A stretch of 64,000 bases of DNA from Symbiodinium natans (taxonomy: Eukaryota; Sar; Dinophyceae; Suessiales; Symbiodiniaceae), in contig CAJNDS010002144.1 of assembly GCA_905221605.1 (NCBI GenBank), positions 427,647 through 491,646 on the forward strand, written 5' to 3'. The position numbers were made by a program, and so were the translations under genes. Below the pieces are notes generated by a model. It searched no databases. It was given only the letters and a program-made list of their open reading frames with translations, and was not told the origin of the DNA. Position 1 is the stretch's first letter. The number at the start of each line of letters is the position of its first letter. This document shows positions 49,101 to 58,700 of this stretch, piece by piece.

Positions 49101-50600
49101 CCTAAACCCTAAACCCCTGGGTAGTTCGAAGCCCCCCCAATGTGCCGGGGCACGAAATTGAGAAGTGGTCATCGTCCACTGCGCCAAGGCGGAAGTTGCC
49201 AATCCTAGGATGGCCTTTTGAAACTGTCTAAAATCGGGTTTCGGGTTTAGGGTTTAGGGTTTCGGGTTTCGGGTTTAGGGTTTGGGGTTTGGGGTTTGGG
49301 GTTTAGGGTTTAGGGTTTAGGGTTTAGGGCATTCCCAAGTTGGACCTCTGAAACGCACGAGGGGAGAAGATAGAAAATCTCCCAAGGGCCTGCCTCGACT
49401 CTGGATGAACTGGAACCCGAACTTGATCCCCTTGGAGGCACCGATGCTCCTGGGGCGATAAAAATCTTGGTTTTCAAGACAGCTCGGGTGAAAACTCGAA
49501 GGGTGATCCAGATGTCGAAAAGAATGTGGTGTGCGGTGGCAGATCTTGGTCGAAAGTTCGAGTCTGATTTCAACCTAACCGCCCAACGCCGGCTCCTATG
49601 CCATCCGCCCCAGTCACTGCGGGGGCCATCGTGGAGGGTGCCATCGCTCCGGAAGATCTGCGCCGTTCTGCCACGCCTTCTGCCACCCTTGCGTGCACAC
49701 AAAATGGAAACAAAGTACCCCTGCCTTTAAGAGGGCTTCGCCAAAAACCCTTGAGCCCAGATCCTGGTGCGAGATCGAGAAGTGAGCGTCGTCAATGGCG
49801 GCCAGACGCCACGGCCCGATCTGAATGAAGCGATCTCCCATGGGAAAGTCGTGGCAGGTCGGTGCGACAGAGGTGGGCGAAGGCTTAGTTGGGTTAGGCG
49901 TTCAGGGGGCCCGAATTCGGAAAGATTCTAAAGTCTAATTGCTTTATCAGGAGTATGTAGGGATTAAGGGTCGTTTTGCAAGTAAGTCAGGGACCACATG
50001 CTGTAAGAGATGCCAAAAAACCTAGGTTCAAACGCGGCCGGGGAACGTGGTTCCTCACCTGCTCGGGCGGCGGCCGCTCGCTCCCCGGTTCCGGGGCGCG
50101 GCCCGCGGTCTTGCACCCCAACTCCGCCGCGCAGGGCGCCCTCGAAAACCCGGGTGTCGTTGAGACCTCCTTCCACGGGCTTACGGGGCCTTTCCCTAAG
50201 GATATCAAAGGGGTGGGGGAACCTTGGGGGGGGGAACCTTGGGGGGGGGGTAGCTTAGGAGGGGATTTAGTAAATTTAGGAGGGAAGCGATCCTTGCAGA
50301 AGAGCTTGCTAGGGGCCATCAGCTGCACGGAGGGCAGGTTCATGTCCAGCTTGATGCTGGGGATCAGCGACGCGAGCTCCTCCGAGGCCTTCTTGGCGGC
50401 GTCCTGGATGGCGTCGGTCACCTTGTCCGCGCCGAAACAGCCGGCCACACCCCACACCATGTTGAACATCCCGGCGCCGGCCAGCACGGCCTCCTTGATG
50501 GCGTCCTGGATCCCCTTCGTCGAGAAGGAGTCCCGGAACGCGGCGTGCAGCGCGAAGGCCGTGATGTCGGTGTCGGCGTAGATGGACAGGGCCTAATCAG
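41570..50600 (-). CDS. Long gene of tandem ~60-residue repeats, many small exons
   Basis: The 5' piece (about 50290-50600) encodes an Ala-rich helical region (DSFSTKGIQDAIKEAVLAGA, SIKLDMNLPSVQLMAP). Downstream, exon-size pieces repeat a unit with consensus GDRFIQIGxWRLxxxDxxHFSISHxxG then TxQIFRSDGTLHPGPRSDWGxWxR. Copies or half-copies lie near 49800, 49650, 49170, 48670, 48070, 47560, 47350, 47050, 46360, 46050, 45590, 43420, 43270, 42500, 42160, 41900 and 41630. The first and second halves usually sit in separate exons. The piece at 46925-47190 holds a C-half followed by an N-half in one exon. Gaps are filled by telomeric blocks, MITEs and minisatellites. No known domain is recognised. It may be a beta-rich binding module. 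Whether all copies belong to one transcript is unproven. Confidence 0.6.
43062..43225. repeat. CCCTAAA array and GA-rich microsatellite
   Basis: About ten CCCTAAA copies (43062-43133), then an imperfect (GA)n/(GACA) tract to 43207. It lies between repeat-domain exons. Confidence 0.9.
43466..43625 (-). repeat. 160-bp telomeric-repeat intron in long repeat gene (20-bp duplication)
   Basis: CATGAAGTCCTCGCCCGTGA (43457-43476) and an 18/20 match (43617-43636) flank TTTAGGG-type repeats. Splicing at AG|GACTTCATG in both copies (GA donor) joins PGIVMGQ to DFMQIGDWRL. Confidence 0.8.
43960..44345. repeat. ~42-bp minisatellite (GCAAATACTGTAAATAGCAG units)
   Basis: At least eight imperfect tandem copies of about 42 bases holding GCAGCATTTCTG and GGCTGCAAATACTGTAA. 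The period is close to a multiple of three, so frames stay open on both strands. It is intronic relative to the repeat gene. Confidence 0.9.
44345..45320. repeat. Complex repeat region between exons
   Basis: A second block of the same minisatellite lies at 44620-44800. Several copies of a longer dispersed segment containing AACAAAATGCTCGAACGATG or variants occur near 44490, 44910, 45000 and 45180. TGACGCAAGCTTGCTCGGCC-like copies occur near 44440 and 44845. An AT-rich patch lies at 45035-45140. No gene. Confidence 0.75.
45318..45402. repeat. GGACCAGA minisatellite
   Basis: About nine copies of an 8-10 base GGACCAGAG/GGACCAGGG unit. Confidence 0.9.
46403..46560. repeat. 26-bp direct repeat flanking a telomeric array
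   Basis: The sequence at 46403-46428 recurs at 46535-46560 with two mismatches (core GGGTTGGTGGTC). TTTAGGG copies lie between. A MITE abuts the right copy. Confidence 0.88.
46561..46702. mobile_element. 142-bp MITE, TIR family B
   Basis: Terminal inverted repeats ACTTGGAGGTTCATGGTACT and its reverse complement. It is non-coding. A second copy lies at 47589-47728. Confidence 0.88.
47589..47728. mobile_element. 140-bp MITE, TIR family B, at an exon edge
   Basis: Same ends as 46561-46702. On the minus strand its terminal CTCCAAGTAG directly precedes the exon starting FLQLGKFRLGD. The element therefore appears to supply the 3' splice acceptor of a repeat-domain exon. Confidence 0.83.
47840..47965. 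repeat. Imperfect trinucleotide CTGCTA/CTACTG tract
   Basis: A degenerate GCTACTxCT tract. It encodes Leu- or Ala-rich artefact frames on the plus strand. No gene. Confidence 0.85.
48125..48296. repeat. Tandem ~88-bp repeat with internal inverted repeats
   Basis: Two copies of a unit containing GGTTAACCTTTTGGGAT...AAAAAGGTTAAAGG and TACCTACTCT. Each is a potential hairpin. Confidence 0.8.
48880..49031. mobile_element. 152-bp inverted-repeat element, TIR family C
   Basis: Ends are CCCAGATCTTCCAA and its reverse complement; the terminal inverted repeats extend about 35 bases with a few mismatches. Its right end overlaps the sequence ACTACCCAG, which is duplicated at 49027-49039 and 49117-49129. 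Confidence 0.8.
49027..49129. repeat. 13-bp direct repeat flanking poly-C and CCCTAAA block
   Basis: CTGGGTAGTTCGA occurs at 49027-49039 and 49117-49129. Between them are 21 C residues (49040-49060) and five CCCTAAA-like copies. On the minus strand both copies end in CCCAG after the repeat-domain codons RTTQ. Confidence 0.88.
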
Positions 50601-50753
50601 GAGCTTGGGGGCGCCCCTGAAGCCATGCTTTTTACGAACGTACATACTCGTCTACTCATGTGTGTTCGAACAAGTACACACTGCTCATGTGTCTATGTAG
50701 TCGTGGGTGTCTCCATTGCATATTTACACACGTACGCAAAAGTAGATATAGAC

Positions 50754-50796
<43 letters not shown>

Positions 50797-51512
50797 TAGA
50801 TAGATGTGTGTATACTTAAATGCATACATTATGTAGATTTGACTGTATATACCTGTATGTAAGCATCCCCCCAACGAGCCCCACGTTTGCATCAGGGTAT
50901 CAAGTAGACAGTTGGAGTTCGGATAAGAGTTCCTATCTTGGTTCAAAGCAGCACAAATGCCTTGCTATTTTCGAAGAGCACCAGTAGCGCCTCTAGTTTT
51001 CCGTAGGGAAAACATATAACTGTTCAATTTGACTCCCAGTTGTACTAGCCTCCTTCGCCCCAATCTAACAACATATACTGTAGTGAGTTACGAATCGCAG
51101 CTGCAGTGTGTTGGCGTACCATTTACTTGTGACGGCACAGTTTGTAGAATATAGCCACAAAGTTAACAGTGGGGTGTGTGACACGTACCGGGCTGAGATA
51201 CCACAGGCCCAGGTCTTCCGCTTCCGGAAACTTCTGTACACGTGTAGGAGTGCTGTAGTGGAGATACAGAAAAGCTTCGCAAGGCCGAGAACAAATTACT
51301 GCTATCTGCTCCCAGTATTAGGCGAAAGGGTAAGCTGTTCAGCAGTGAAGTTAACTCCAAATCAAGTCAGCCTATATTCAGGTACTAACTTGTTTCCTCA
51401 GCGACATTAAACCATGACGGAAGCAGAGGAATGCGGCATGTTCGCAAACGGCATGAACGCTTGTGACAATGCGTCTTGTTGCAAAAACATCCATTTGTGC
51501 TTTTTGTTTAAG
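50601..51512. other. Intergenic: GACA microsatellite and unique spacer
   Basis: A (GACA)n tract of about 12 units lies at 50755-50803. The rest is ordinary sequence without supported genes. The plus-strand frame at 51108-51410 lacks family features. Confidence 0.7.
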
Positions 51513-51691
51513 TGTCAAAGATAGGGTCAATCTAAAGCTAACTGAAAAGCTGGGACACTCCGCACTTTTCCTGGGTTCGCTGCGGTGTGTGTCCTTGTTC
51601 GAGCCTGTCGTCGACAAGACGTTCCGAGGCTCTGGTGTGCATTCCACATGCACCTGGTGCACAGCTTCCTGTACTGCGTAGATGTTTAACA
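51513..51691 (-). repeat. 3' LTR of copia element 2
   Basis: 179 bp, identical to 61450-61628. Starts TGTCAAAGATAGGG and ends GATGTTTAACA on the plus strand. Confidence 0.97.
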
Positions 51692-51701
51692 CCCCGCCTT
51701 C
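51692..51701 (-). other. Polypurine tract of copia element 2
   Basis: The minus strand reads GAAGGCGGGG immediately before the 3' LTR; one C interrupts the purines. Confidence 0.6.
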
Positions 51702-51954
51702 GAAGCTGGTGAAAGTCGTTCCTAGACTAAGCTAGCTTCGACTGTCGTGGGCTAAGTTGATTACTCGGATCATTTTCCTTTAGTCAACAAAAGCGAAAAC
51801 AAAGTTCCTGAAAGTTGCCAGTAGAACGGATACTCCATCCTTTGTTCTGGCTTCCTTCTCATCTTGAAACTCACTCCTCACTGCTCGACTGAGCGCTGCT
51901 GATCCTTCCTCTGCTTTTCCTTGCTTCTCTTCTCCTTCGCTTCTTTTCCTTCCT

Positions 51955-54900
51955 TCATCCTTTCACTTGCTTCTCCTGTTCCTTGCAGATCCTTCCTCCA
52001 TCTTCATCTTCGCTGTCCTTGATCCACAAGTTCTGGTTCACGTCGTAGTAGAGCCATGCCTTTGTGGCCTGCACCCATTTCCACTGGAAATCTGATCCTT
52101 CGTAAGGAAAGATCGCATACAGTTCCTGAGCTCCTTCACTTCCTCCAACTCTGAATTGGCTTCGATCCTGTGGGCCAATCGCCTTGTCCTTCTTCTTTCC
52201 TTCTCCTGTGCTTCCTTCACTGTCTGTGGCCTTCTTGAGCTCTTCCTGAAGCGAGACGATCTTCCTTTTGTCTGAGGCTTGCTGTTCCTTCATTCCTCTG
52301 ACCAACTCACGAAGCTGGGCCATCTCAATCCTCAAACTTTCATTTTCATCTTCTTTTCCTTCTCTTGTTGCTGCCTCTTGCTTCTTCCTCTCTGCTTCTG
52401 CTGCTGCTGCCTCTCGTCTCTTCCTTTCTGCTTCTGCCGCTGCTGCTGCCTCTCGTCTCTTCCTGTCCTTTTCCTCTGCTGCTGCTGCTGCCTGCCTTTT
52501 CTTCCTTTCCTCTTCTGCTGCGGCTTCCTGCTTCTTCCTTTCTTCTTCTGCTGCGGCTTCCTGCTTCTTTCTCTCCTCTGCTGCTGCTGCTTCCTGCTTC
52601 TTCCTTCCTTCTTCTGCTGCTGCTTCCTGCTTCTTCCTTTCCTCTTCTGCTGTGGCTTCCTGTCTTTTCCTTTCCTCTTCTGCTTCTTCCTTCTCCTTCC
52701 TGGCTTTCTCCTCGGCTTTCCTCTTCCTGATTCTTTCTCGCCTTTCGCGTTCCTTCTGCCACTTCTTCTCATCCTTCTCTACCTGCTTCTCTGCTTCCTG
52801 CGTGGCTCCTTCTTCCTGTGGTGTAACTCCTGCTGCTTCAGCGACTGCTGCGCTTGCCTGCTTGTCAGAGCTGCTGCTCGCTCCTGTGGCTGTGTTCTTG
52901 GTGCTTCCTTTTCCTGGTCCTTTTCCTTTTCCTTCCTTTCCTTTCTGGTACTTGTAGACGTAGTCGACGCCAACTTCGACCTTCTCGCCCGTGATCCTGT
53001 GCTGCTTGTACACCTTGCCATTCTCCACGTAGATCTTGTACTCGGTGTCGTCGTAGGGGTACGCAAAACCTCTTTCCTTTTCCTTCTCCTCTTCTTCTCT
53101 TTTCCTCAGCTCCTCATTCACTTTCCTGATCTTCTCTTTCCTCTCCTTTTCCTTCCTCTTTTCCTCCTGCGTTGATGTAGTAGACGCCGACGAAGATCTT
53201 GGTGTGATAGAACTCGATCCTTCTTCTTCTTCTTTACTTCCTTCTTCTCCTCGACCATGTCCTGTTCTTCGTAGCTCTCTTTCCATCTCTGCTCCTCTTT
53301 CTTCTTCTTGAAGCTTCCACCAAATCATTCCTTTGATCTCTTCTTCTTCCTTCTCGTACTCGGCGATCTTGGTCTCCAAAGCTTCTATCCTTTCCTTCAA
53401 GTGCCTGAGCAACTCCACATCTCGCAGGTGTTGGTCCTCAATCTGTTCCTTGAGGTTTGCCTGTTCGCGACGCTGTTCTCTGAGCAACACGTTCGTGGTT
53501 CCTTGGGCTTCTTTCAACTGGTTCAACTGAGAGGTGAGCTCTCTGAACCAACGTTCCTTCTCGGAGGCACTCGGTTCCATAGCTGCTACTTCCTTCTCTA
53601 CAGCTACTGTCTCTTCCTTTCCAAGGTTCCTAAAACAGAGGTCCTTCACTCGAGGCATCGAGCTGCAAATGTTTCCTACCTCAAGCTGTTCCTGCAATCC
53701 TAATGCACATGCACTCGTGTCACTGCACATGCCGACATGTTCCTGCACAGTTCCTACACATGTACTGCACGACTGCAAAAGACATGTTCCTGAAGCTACT
53801 TCAACCTTTGAGCAACCTTCCAAACTTCCTGAAAGCAAAGAGAAAAACAAAGCTGCAAATGCGAAGTTTCCTTTGGACTTGATTCTCTTGACTGTGGCCT
53901 TAGCTTGTTCCTGCTGTCGATGTTCTTGAAGCTCTTCAATTCCTACTGGTTGGTTTTGTTCGTCCTTGAAGCCTAGCCAATGCATCAACAACTTAATGCG
54001 TTTTCCTGAAAGCGGCTTAGTTCCTATATCAGCAGTGTTATCCCTGGTACCTACCGGGTGGACACTAAGAATTCCTTGTTTGTGGAGGTCCTGGAGAAAG
54101 AGGGTCCTAATCTGCAAATGTTTCACTCTTCCTACTCCCTGCCTGGTAATGATACCACGAGCAGCGGAAGAATCTAGATGCAAATGCACTACGCACTTCC
54201 TACAGGTGAGGAATTCTATCGCTTCCTTGAGCAACAAAGAGTCACTAGCTGAACTAGCTGCGGCGTAATATTCTGCCTCTCCAGAAGACAGAGAAATACT
54301 CCTTTGGGTCCTAGAGAATGCATAGATCAGTTGAGAATCCAGGAACACAGTTCCTGAACTTGTGCTGCGACGACTGTCTTTCTGTCCTGCCCAATCTGAA
54401 TCGGAGTATACCTCCAACAAGTGATGTTCCTTGGGTTTGACTTGGGAAAAGTCATAGGTTCCGTTACGAATGCTCTCGTTGAGGTTTGACATTCCTCGCG
54501 GTGTTTTCCTATACGTGCAATGGTAACCATCTGTCTTTGTCATGTACTGCACAACATGAATCAACTGCTTCTTAGCTGCAAATGTTGGCAATGACATCTT
54601 GGACGCTAAACCTCTTACTGCGAACTGCAGATCCGGCCTGTCCTGACAAACATATAGGAGGATTCCTACACACTTCCTAAACGAAGCTGCTTGTTCCTGG
54701 TCAAGAGGGTTTGTGTTGTCTACTGCCTGGCTCTCCTGTGTGCACGGCGTCGGCTTTGATGCCTTTCCTGTCAACTTGAGTTCTTCACGAAGTTTTCCAA
54801 GATACTTTGGGTCACTGTGAATGTGAAGTTCATGATTGTGATACGAGTACTTCCTTTTGAGAAATCTCACCGTCTGAAGCGACTCGCCAACAGCAAGTTC

Positions 54901-55701
54901 CTGCGCGGTAAGAAACGGTCCTTCAATCTTCAGCTCGTACACTCGTCCTAAGCTCTTTAGTACAGGGTCGACATGATGACTCTTTCCTGCTGCTTGAATG
55001 TCATCAACATGAACCACAAGAATGCTTTTCCGTGAGTCTCGAAACAGAGTTGGACAAGCTACACTTCTCTCAAAGTCTTGTTCCTTAAGCGAATCACTAA
55101 AATGATCCGACCAAAGCAAAGCTGCGTCTCTCTGTCCTGGCAACACTCGGAGCAAGAGTAGTCCTTCCTGAAGACAAGAGGGATCAGTGTCCTGAAACAG
55201 CTCCACATATTCCTTCGGGAATTCACACGCCGTTCTAGTCCTTTGGGGTACTTGCAAAAACGCATCTTTGACGTCAATGCTGTAGACTGAAAACTCTTCC
55301 TGAAGAGCAATCACGGGGACTAACCTTGTGAGGCTTGCTGACGTGGCTGGTGAGAACACATCGCTTCTGTGTTCAGTTCCTTTAAATTCACGAGCCACTA
55401 GCCTAGCCCGTCTTTTCCAAGACCCTGACCTGAACCGCCAATCGAACACGAATTTGGTTGTGAGCCATTTTATGGGTTCCTGTTCGATCTCTTCTCTCTC
55501 ATTCTCTCCATCGTCTCTCTTGTGCCAACCAAGTTCCTCCAGCGGTTTCCTAGCCAGTGCCTGCATTCCTGAAAGTCTCTCCATCTCGGTGATCATGGCC
55601 TCTCTGTCCTTGGCCTTGAGCTCTTCATCTGAAAGCTCTGGTGGTCCTGCGTCCTCATCGTTGAAAACTCTCTCTCTCCTCTTCGTCTTCTTCTTCTTCA
55701 T
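51955..55701 (-). CDS. Copia ORF2: reverse transcriptase, RNase H, long coiled-coil tail
   Basis: 1248 residues. The RT lies at about 75-330 (KFVFDWRFRSGSWKRRARLV, YSIDVKDAFLQVP, ILVVHVDDIQ as the YVDD box). RNase H lies at about 440-590 (VYSDSDWAGQ, SLSSGEAEYYAAA, LHLDSSAARG, ADIGTKPL). After it, where copia elements normally end, come about 640 more residues. These hold a hydrophobic stretch (FAFAALFFSLLSGSLEG), a Cys-rich patch, a coiled coil (residues 730-850) and a highly charged helix built of KKQEAAAEEER units. A compact C-terminal part ends with the frame. The Met given lies inside the ORF1 overlap, so synthesis is either by +1 frameshift or by reinitiation. Confidence 0.93.
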   Translation of the reverse strand: MKKKKTKRRERVFNDEDAGPPELSDEELKAKDREAMITEMERLSGMQALARKPLEELGWHKRDDGENEREEIEQEPIKWLTTKFVFDWRFRSGSWKRRARLVAREFKGTEHRSDVFSPATSASLTRLVPVIALQEEFSVYSIDVKDAFLQVPQRTRTACEFPKEYVELFQDTDPSCLQEGLLLLRVLPGQRDAALLWSDHFSDSLKEQDFERSVACPTLFRDSRKSILVVHVDDIQAAGKSHHVDPVLKSLGRVYELKIEGPFLTAQELAVGESLQTVRFLKRKYSYHNHELHIHSDPKYLGKLREELKLTGKASKPTPCTQESQAVDNTNPLDQEQAASFRKCVGILLYVCQDRPDLQFAVRGLASKMSLPTFAAKKQLIHVVQYMTKTDGYHCTYRKTPRGMSNLNESIRNGTYDFSQVKPKEHHLLEVYSDSDWAGQKDSRRSTSSGTVFLDSQLIYAFSRTQRSISLSSGEAEYYAAASSASDSLLLKEAIEFLTCRKCVVHLHLDSSAARGIITRQGVGRVKHLQIRTLFLQDLHKQGILSVHPVGTRDNTADIGTKPLSGKRIKLLMHWLGFKDEQNQPVGIEELQEHRQQEQAKATVKRIKSKGNFAFAALFFSLLSGSLEGCSKVEVASGTCLLQSCSTCVGTVQEHVGMCSDTSACALGLQEQLEVGNICSSMPRVKDLCFRNLGKEETVAVEKEVAAMEPSASEKERWFRELTSQLNQLKEAQGTTNVLLREQRREQANLKEQIEDQHLRDVELLRHLKERIEALETKIAEYEKEEEEIKGMIWWKLQEEERGAEMERELRRTGHGRGEEGSKEEEEGSSSITPRSSSASTTSTQEEKRKEKERKEKIRKVNEELRKREEEEKEKERGFAYPYDDTEYKIYVENGKVYKQHRITGEKVEVGVDYVYKYQKGKEGKGKGPGKGSTKNTATGASSSSDKQASAAVAEAAGVTPQEEGATQEAEKQVEKDEKKWQKERERRERIRKRKAEEKARKEKEEAEEERKRQEATAEEERKKQEAAAEEGRKKQEAAAAEERKKQEAAAEEERKKQEAAAEEERKKRQAAAAAEEKDRKRREAAAAAEAERKRREAAAAEAERKKQEAATREGKEDENESLRIEMAQLRELVRGMKEQQASDKRKIVSLQEELKKATDSEGSTGEGKKKDKAIGPQDRSQFRVGGSEGAQELYAIFPYEGSDFQWKWVQATKAWLYYDVNQNLWIKDSEDEDGGRICKEQEKQVKG
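55655..55701 (-). other. ORF1/ORF2 overlap, candidate +1 frameshift window
   Basis: The 47-base overlap is purine-rich on the minus strand, with runs of GAA/GAG and AGAGAGAGTTTTC before the ORF1 stop. ORF2 lies one base forward of ORF1. Ty1 uses +1 frameshifting at its Gag/Pol overlap, but here the shift would fall between integrase and RT. Confidence 0.6.
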
Positions 55702-58700
55702 CTCCTATATCTGAGTATGTGTCCTCCCAACAGATGTCGTCAAGTCCTGGCTCAGGGAGAGGTTCGTCGTTGTGCTCAAACACGCGTCCTGCGTTAAACG
55801 GTGGAAATTTCCTCTTCGGCGACTCGTCGGTCCTTGGGATTTTGGACGAAGTTCCTACGTCTTCATACTCATGCTTTCTGACTGCTGACGGTGCTCTTGG
55901 CAACAAAAGTTCACTACCTTGACTCTCTTGCATGACCTCTTGATCAGTGCTCATGCTGTCACTACCACGACCACGGCTTATCTGCGACGTTGGTGTGACA
56001 TCACTACCTGCTTCATCGGATCCTGGTCCTCTGTTTTGCAGATGACTCAGTTGACTTGTAGGCGTTGCATCACTGCCTGCCTCATCAGGTCCTGGGTCTA
56101 TCCACTCAGGTGCTGCAGGTTCTGCTTGCAGTTGTTCTTGTTCCTTTGCCTTCTTTGCCATTGCATGAAGGTTCGTGTTTCTTGGGGTGACTGTTCCTAA
56201 CGGTTTTGGTGTACTCGCCCCGCCTGCGATGACAGGTGTCTGTATTCCAGGAGTAATGGCTCCAATGCCATGTTGATCTCCTAGAGGCTCCACCACTGTC
56301 ACAGGCGCTGGTGTTCCTGAGGGGCCTGGTAGGTTCTTCCTAGGAACTACGCGAGTTGTGAGCGTCGTGTGCTTCACTTCCCAAGTGTGGATTCCTACAC
56401 TAGTTAGTGCTTCCAGGTCAAAATGATGGGGGCATCTCTTCACAGATCTACTGGTCTTGATGCCATCCATGTGCCACGTAATGAAGAGGTTGTTGTCAGT
56501 CTTTCCTAAGAAAACTCCTCTCAGCCATTGAGGGTCACCTTTCTTGACATTGACGCCAGTCCTGTTCGCCAAGACCATCAAACTCTCACCAAACTGGCAA
56601 AGTGTTCCTTCATAAGGTCTTCCTGCAACAAACTCATAAGGTGTCATACCAGTAGCACTGTGTCTGTGGTACCTATTCAGAATCCAAGCTGCATGCCTGA
56701 ATGCCCAACTGAACAAGGGGTGAGTATGTGCTATCAACACCTTTGCCTGTTCCTGCAAACCTTGAATCAACGTGAGGGCTTGCCTACGCACAGTTTGAAT
56801 TGCACGCTCTGCCATGCCATTGGTTTCCTTCTGGCCTGAAACTGCATCTTGAAGGGTTGTTCCTAGTCCTAGAGCTGACCTTTGTTTCAGGATGATCTGC
56901 TTGAGCTTCTTCATGGTTCCTTCATTGTCTGCCTTCAAATTGATAGTCTGGTACTGAAGTTGAGTGCTCATGTACGTAACGCCTTCGCCAATGTGCTCGA
57001 TCAAACCTTTTCCTTTGGTTGCAGTTGGAATGCAAGCAATGCTCCTACTCCAAGAGTCAATGCAAACCAAGCTGACTGCCGTCGGGGCTTCATCATGACT
57101 TGTTCCTGTAAAACAGAAATCCATACACAATGTGGGTCTAGACGATCGTTCCTTCTCAGGGCTTTGAGTTGGATGTGGCGACTCTTTTCCTTTGCACGCA
57201 ACGCATACTGGACACCAAGTGGCATACGGTAAATGTGTCAAATTGTGTACCTCAACTTCTTCAGGTTTGGGCATGACTTGGTCCTTGAGCGGTTGTGGAA
57301 TGGCATATTCCTGGTACTTCTTCTGAGCAGTGTTGAGTCCTAACCGTCTCTCATCTTCCATGATCTTCCTACTGAGCCTTCTAAGGAGGTCCTGTTTTGA
57401 GCCATTCTTAGACACTCCAAGTTCTGTACACAATTCCTTGAGGATCTTCAGGCTGTTCTGCTGGTTGTACTCATGACCATCATAAATGAACGTAAGTTCT
57501 CCATGAAGTTCATACCTGTGTGCAGGGGCCTGTGGTTCCTGTTCGTCAATCTCCATGCTTTCATTCTCCGGGACTGTTTTGAGCCTTTGTTCCTGTTGTT
57601 GGGCCTTTGAACCATCTACTGGGTAGACCAACCTGAACTTAGACAGTCCTGTCCATGATCTCACTCCGAAAGGCGATGAGAACTCGTCATACTCATCTGC
57701 AATCCATGGCATCTTGTCCTCAAAGAACTCATGGTTCACTGGGTCCTCTCCGTAGGTGGATCTCTCGTTCTGGAGGTTCTCACGCTCTACGGGAATGTCC
57801 TTCAAGTCGAGCGGATGAAAACGTGTCTTCCTGGGCGTGTGGTGGTACCTGATCAGTTCAGTTCCATCCTTGCTAAGAGACCACTTGTCATCAGTGTACT
57901 CTTCAAATGTACGTCTGTCTTCCGCTTTCTTGGGTGTTCCTATGAGGTAAGGAGGAAATGCCTTGGACGAGATCAAGGTCAATACCTCAAAGTTCTGGCT
58001 CTCATCATAGATGTGGCCAAAAGGTTCTTCTAGCTCTTCATACCTTTCGTTGTAGCGCAAGAGCTGCCAGCCTTCGGTGTCTCTAACCAAAACAGCTCTG
58101 AAAGGATGTTTTCCTTGAGGATACATCATAGCTGGGTCAACATGCTCTGAGCTCTTTGGGCTGTAGTGGACTACATAGGGCTCGGTCACACTTGTCCATC
58201 CAATTCGACCTTCAGCTACGAGGTTCCTAAGCGTTTCACAGAGATAGATTGGCGTAGGGACTCCTGTTGTTTGGGATGTTGAGACTGTCCTGACAAAAGC
58301 TTTAGCGGTGAGGGAATTGTTGTTGTACGCTACTGCTATGGAAGTGTTTCCTTCAACCAAGAAAGTTCCTGTCTCACTACCGTTCCGAAATTCCCAACCT
58401 TTCTTCAACAATTTTCCTACAGCTAAGAGAGGGTGAACAACTGATGAAATCAAGAAGACTTCCTCAACCTTCACACAGTTTCCACCAACATCCTCAAACT
58501 CAACCTCAATAACCCGCTGGTCCTGTACCTTTATCCTAGTTCCTTGAGCGTCTCGGAGTTCAATCCTGCGTCGGTCCGGGACCTTCCTACCGAAATTTCG
58601 CATCCACATAGGGGCTAATGAGATATCTGCGCCTGAGTCAAGCACAACCTCAATTTCCTTTGCACCTGGGCTCTCTCTCACTGTCCTAACAAAGTTCTCT

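Noticed and set aside
52268-53175. Plus-strand Ser/Leu-rich frames
   Set aside because: Complement of the Lys/Glu-rich coiled-coil coding region of copia ORF2.
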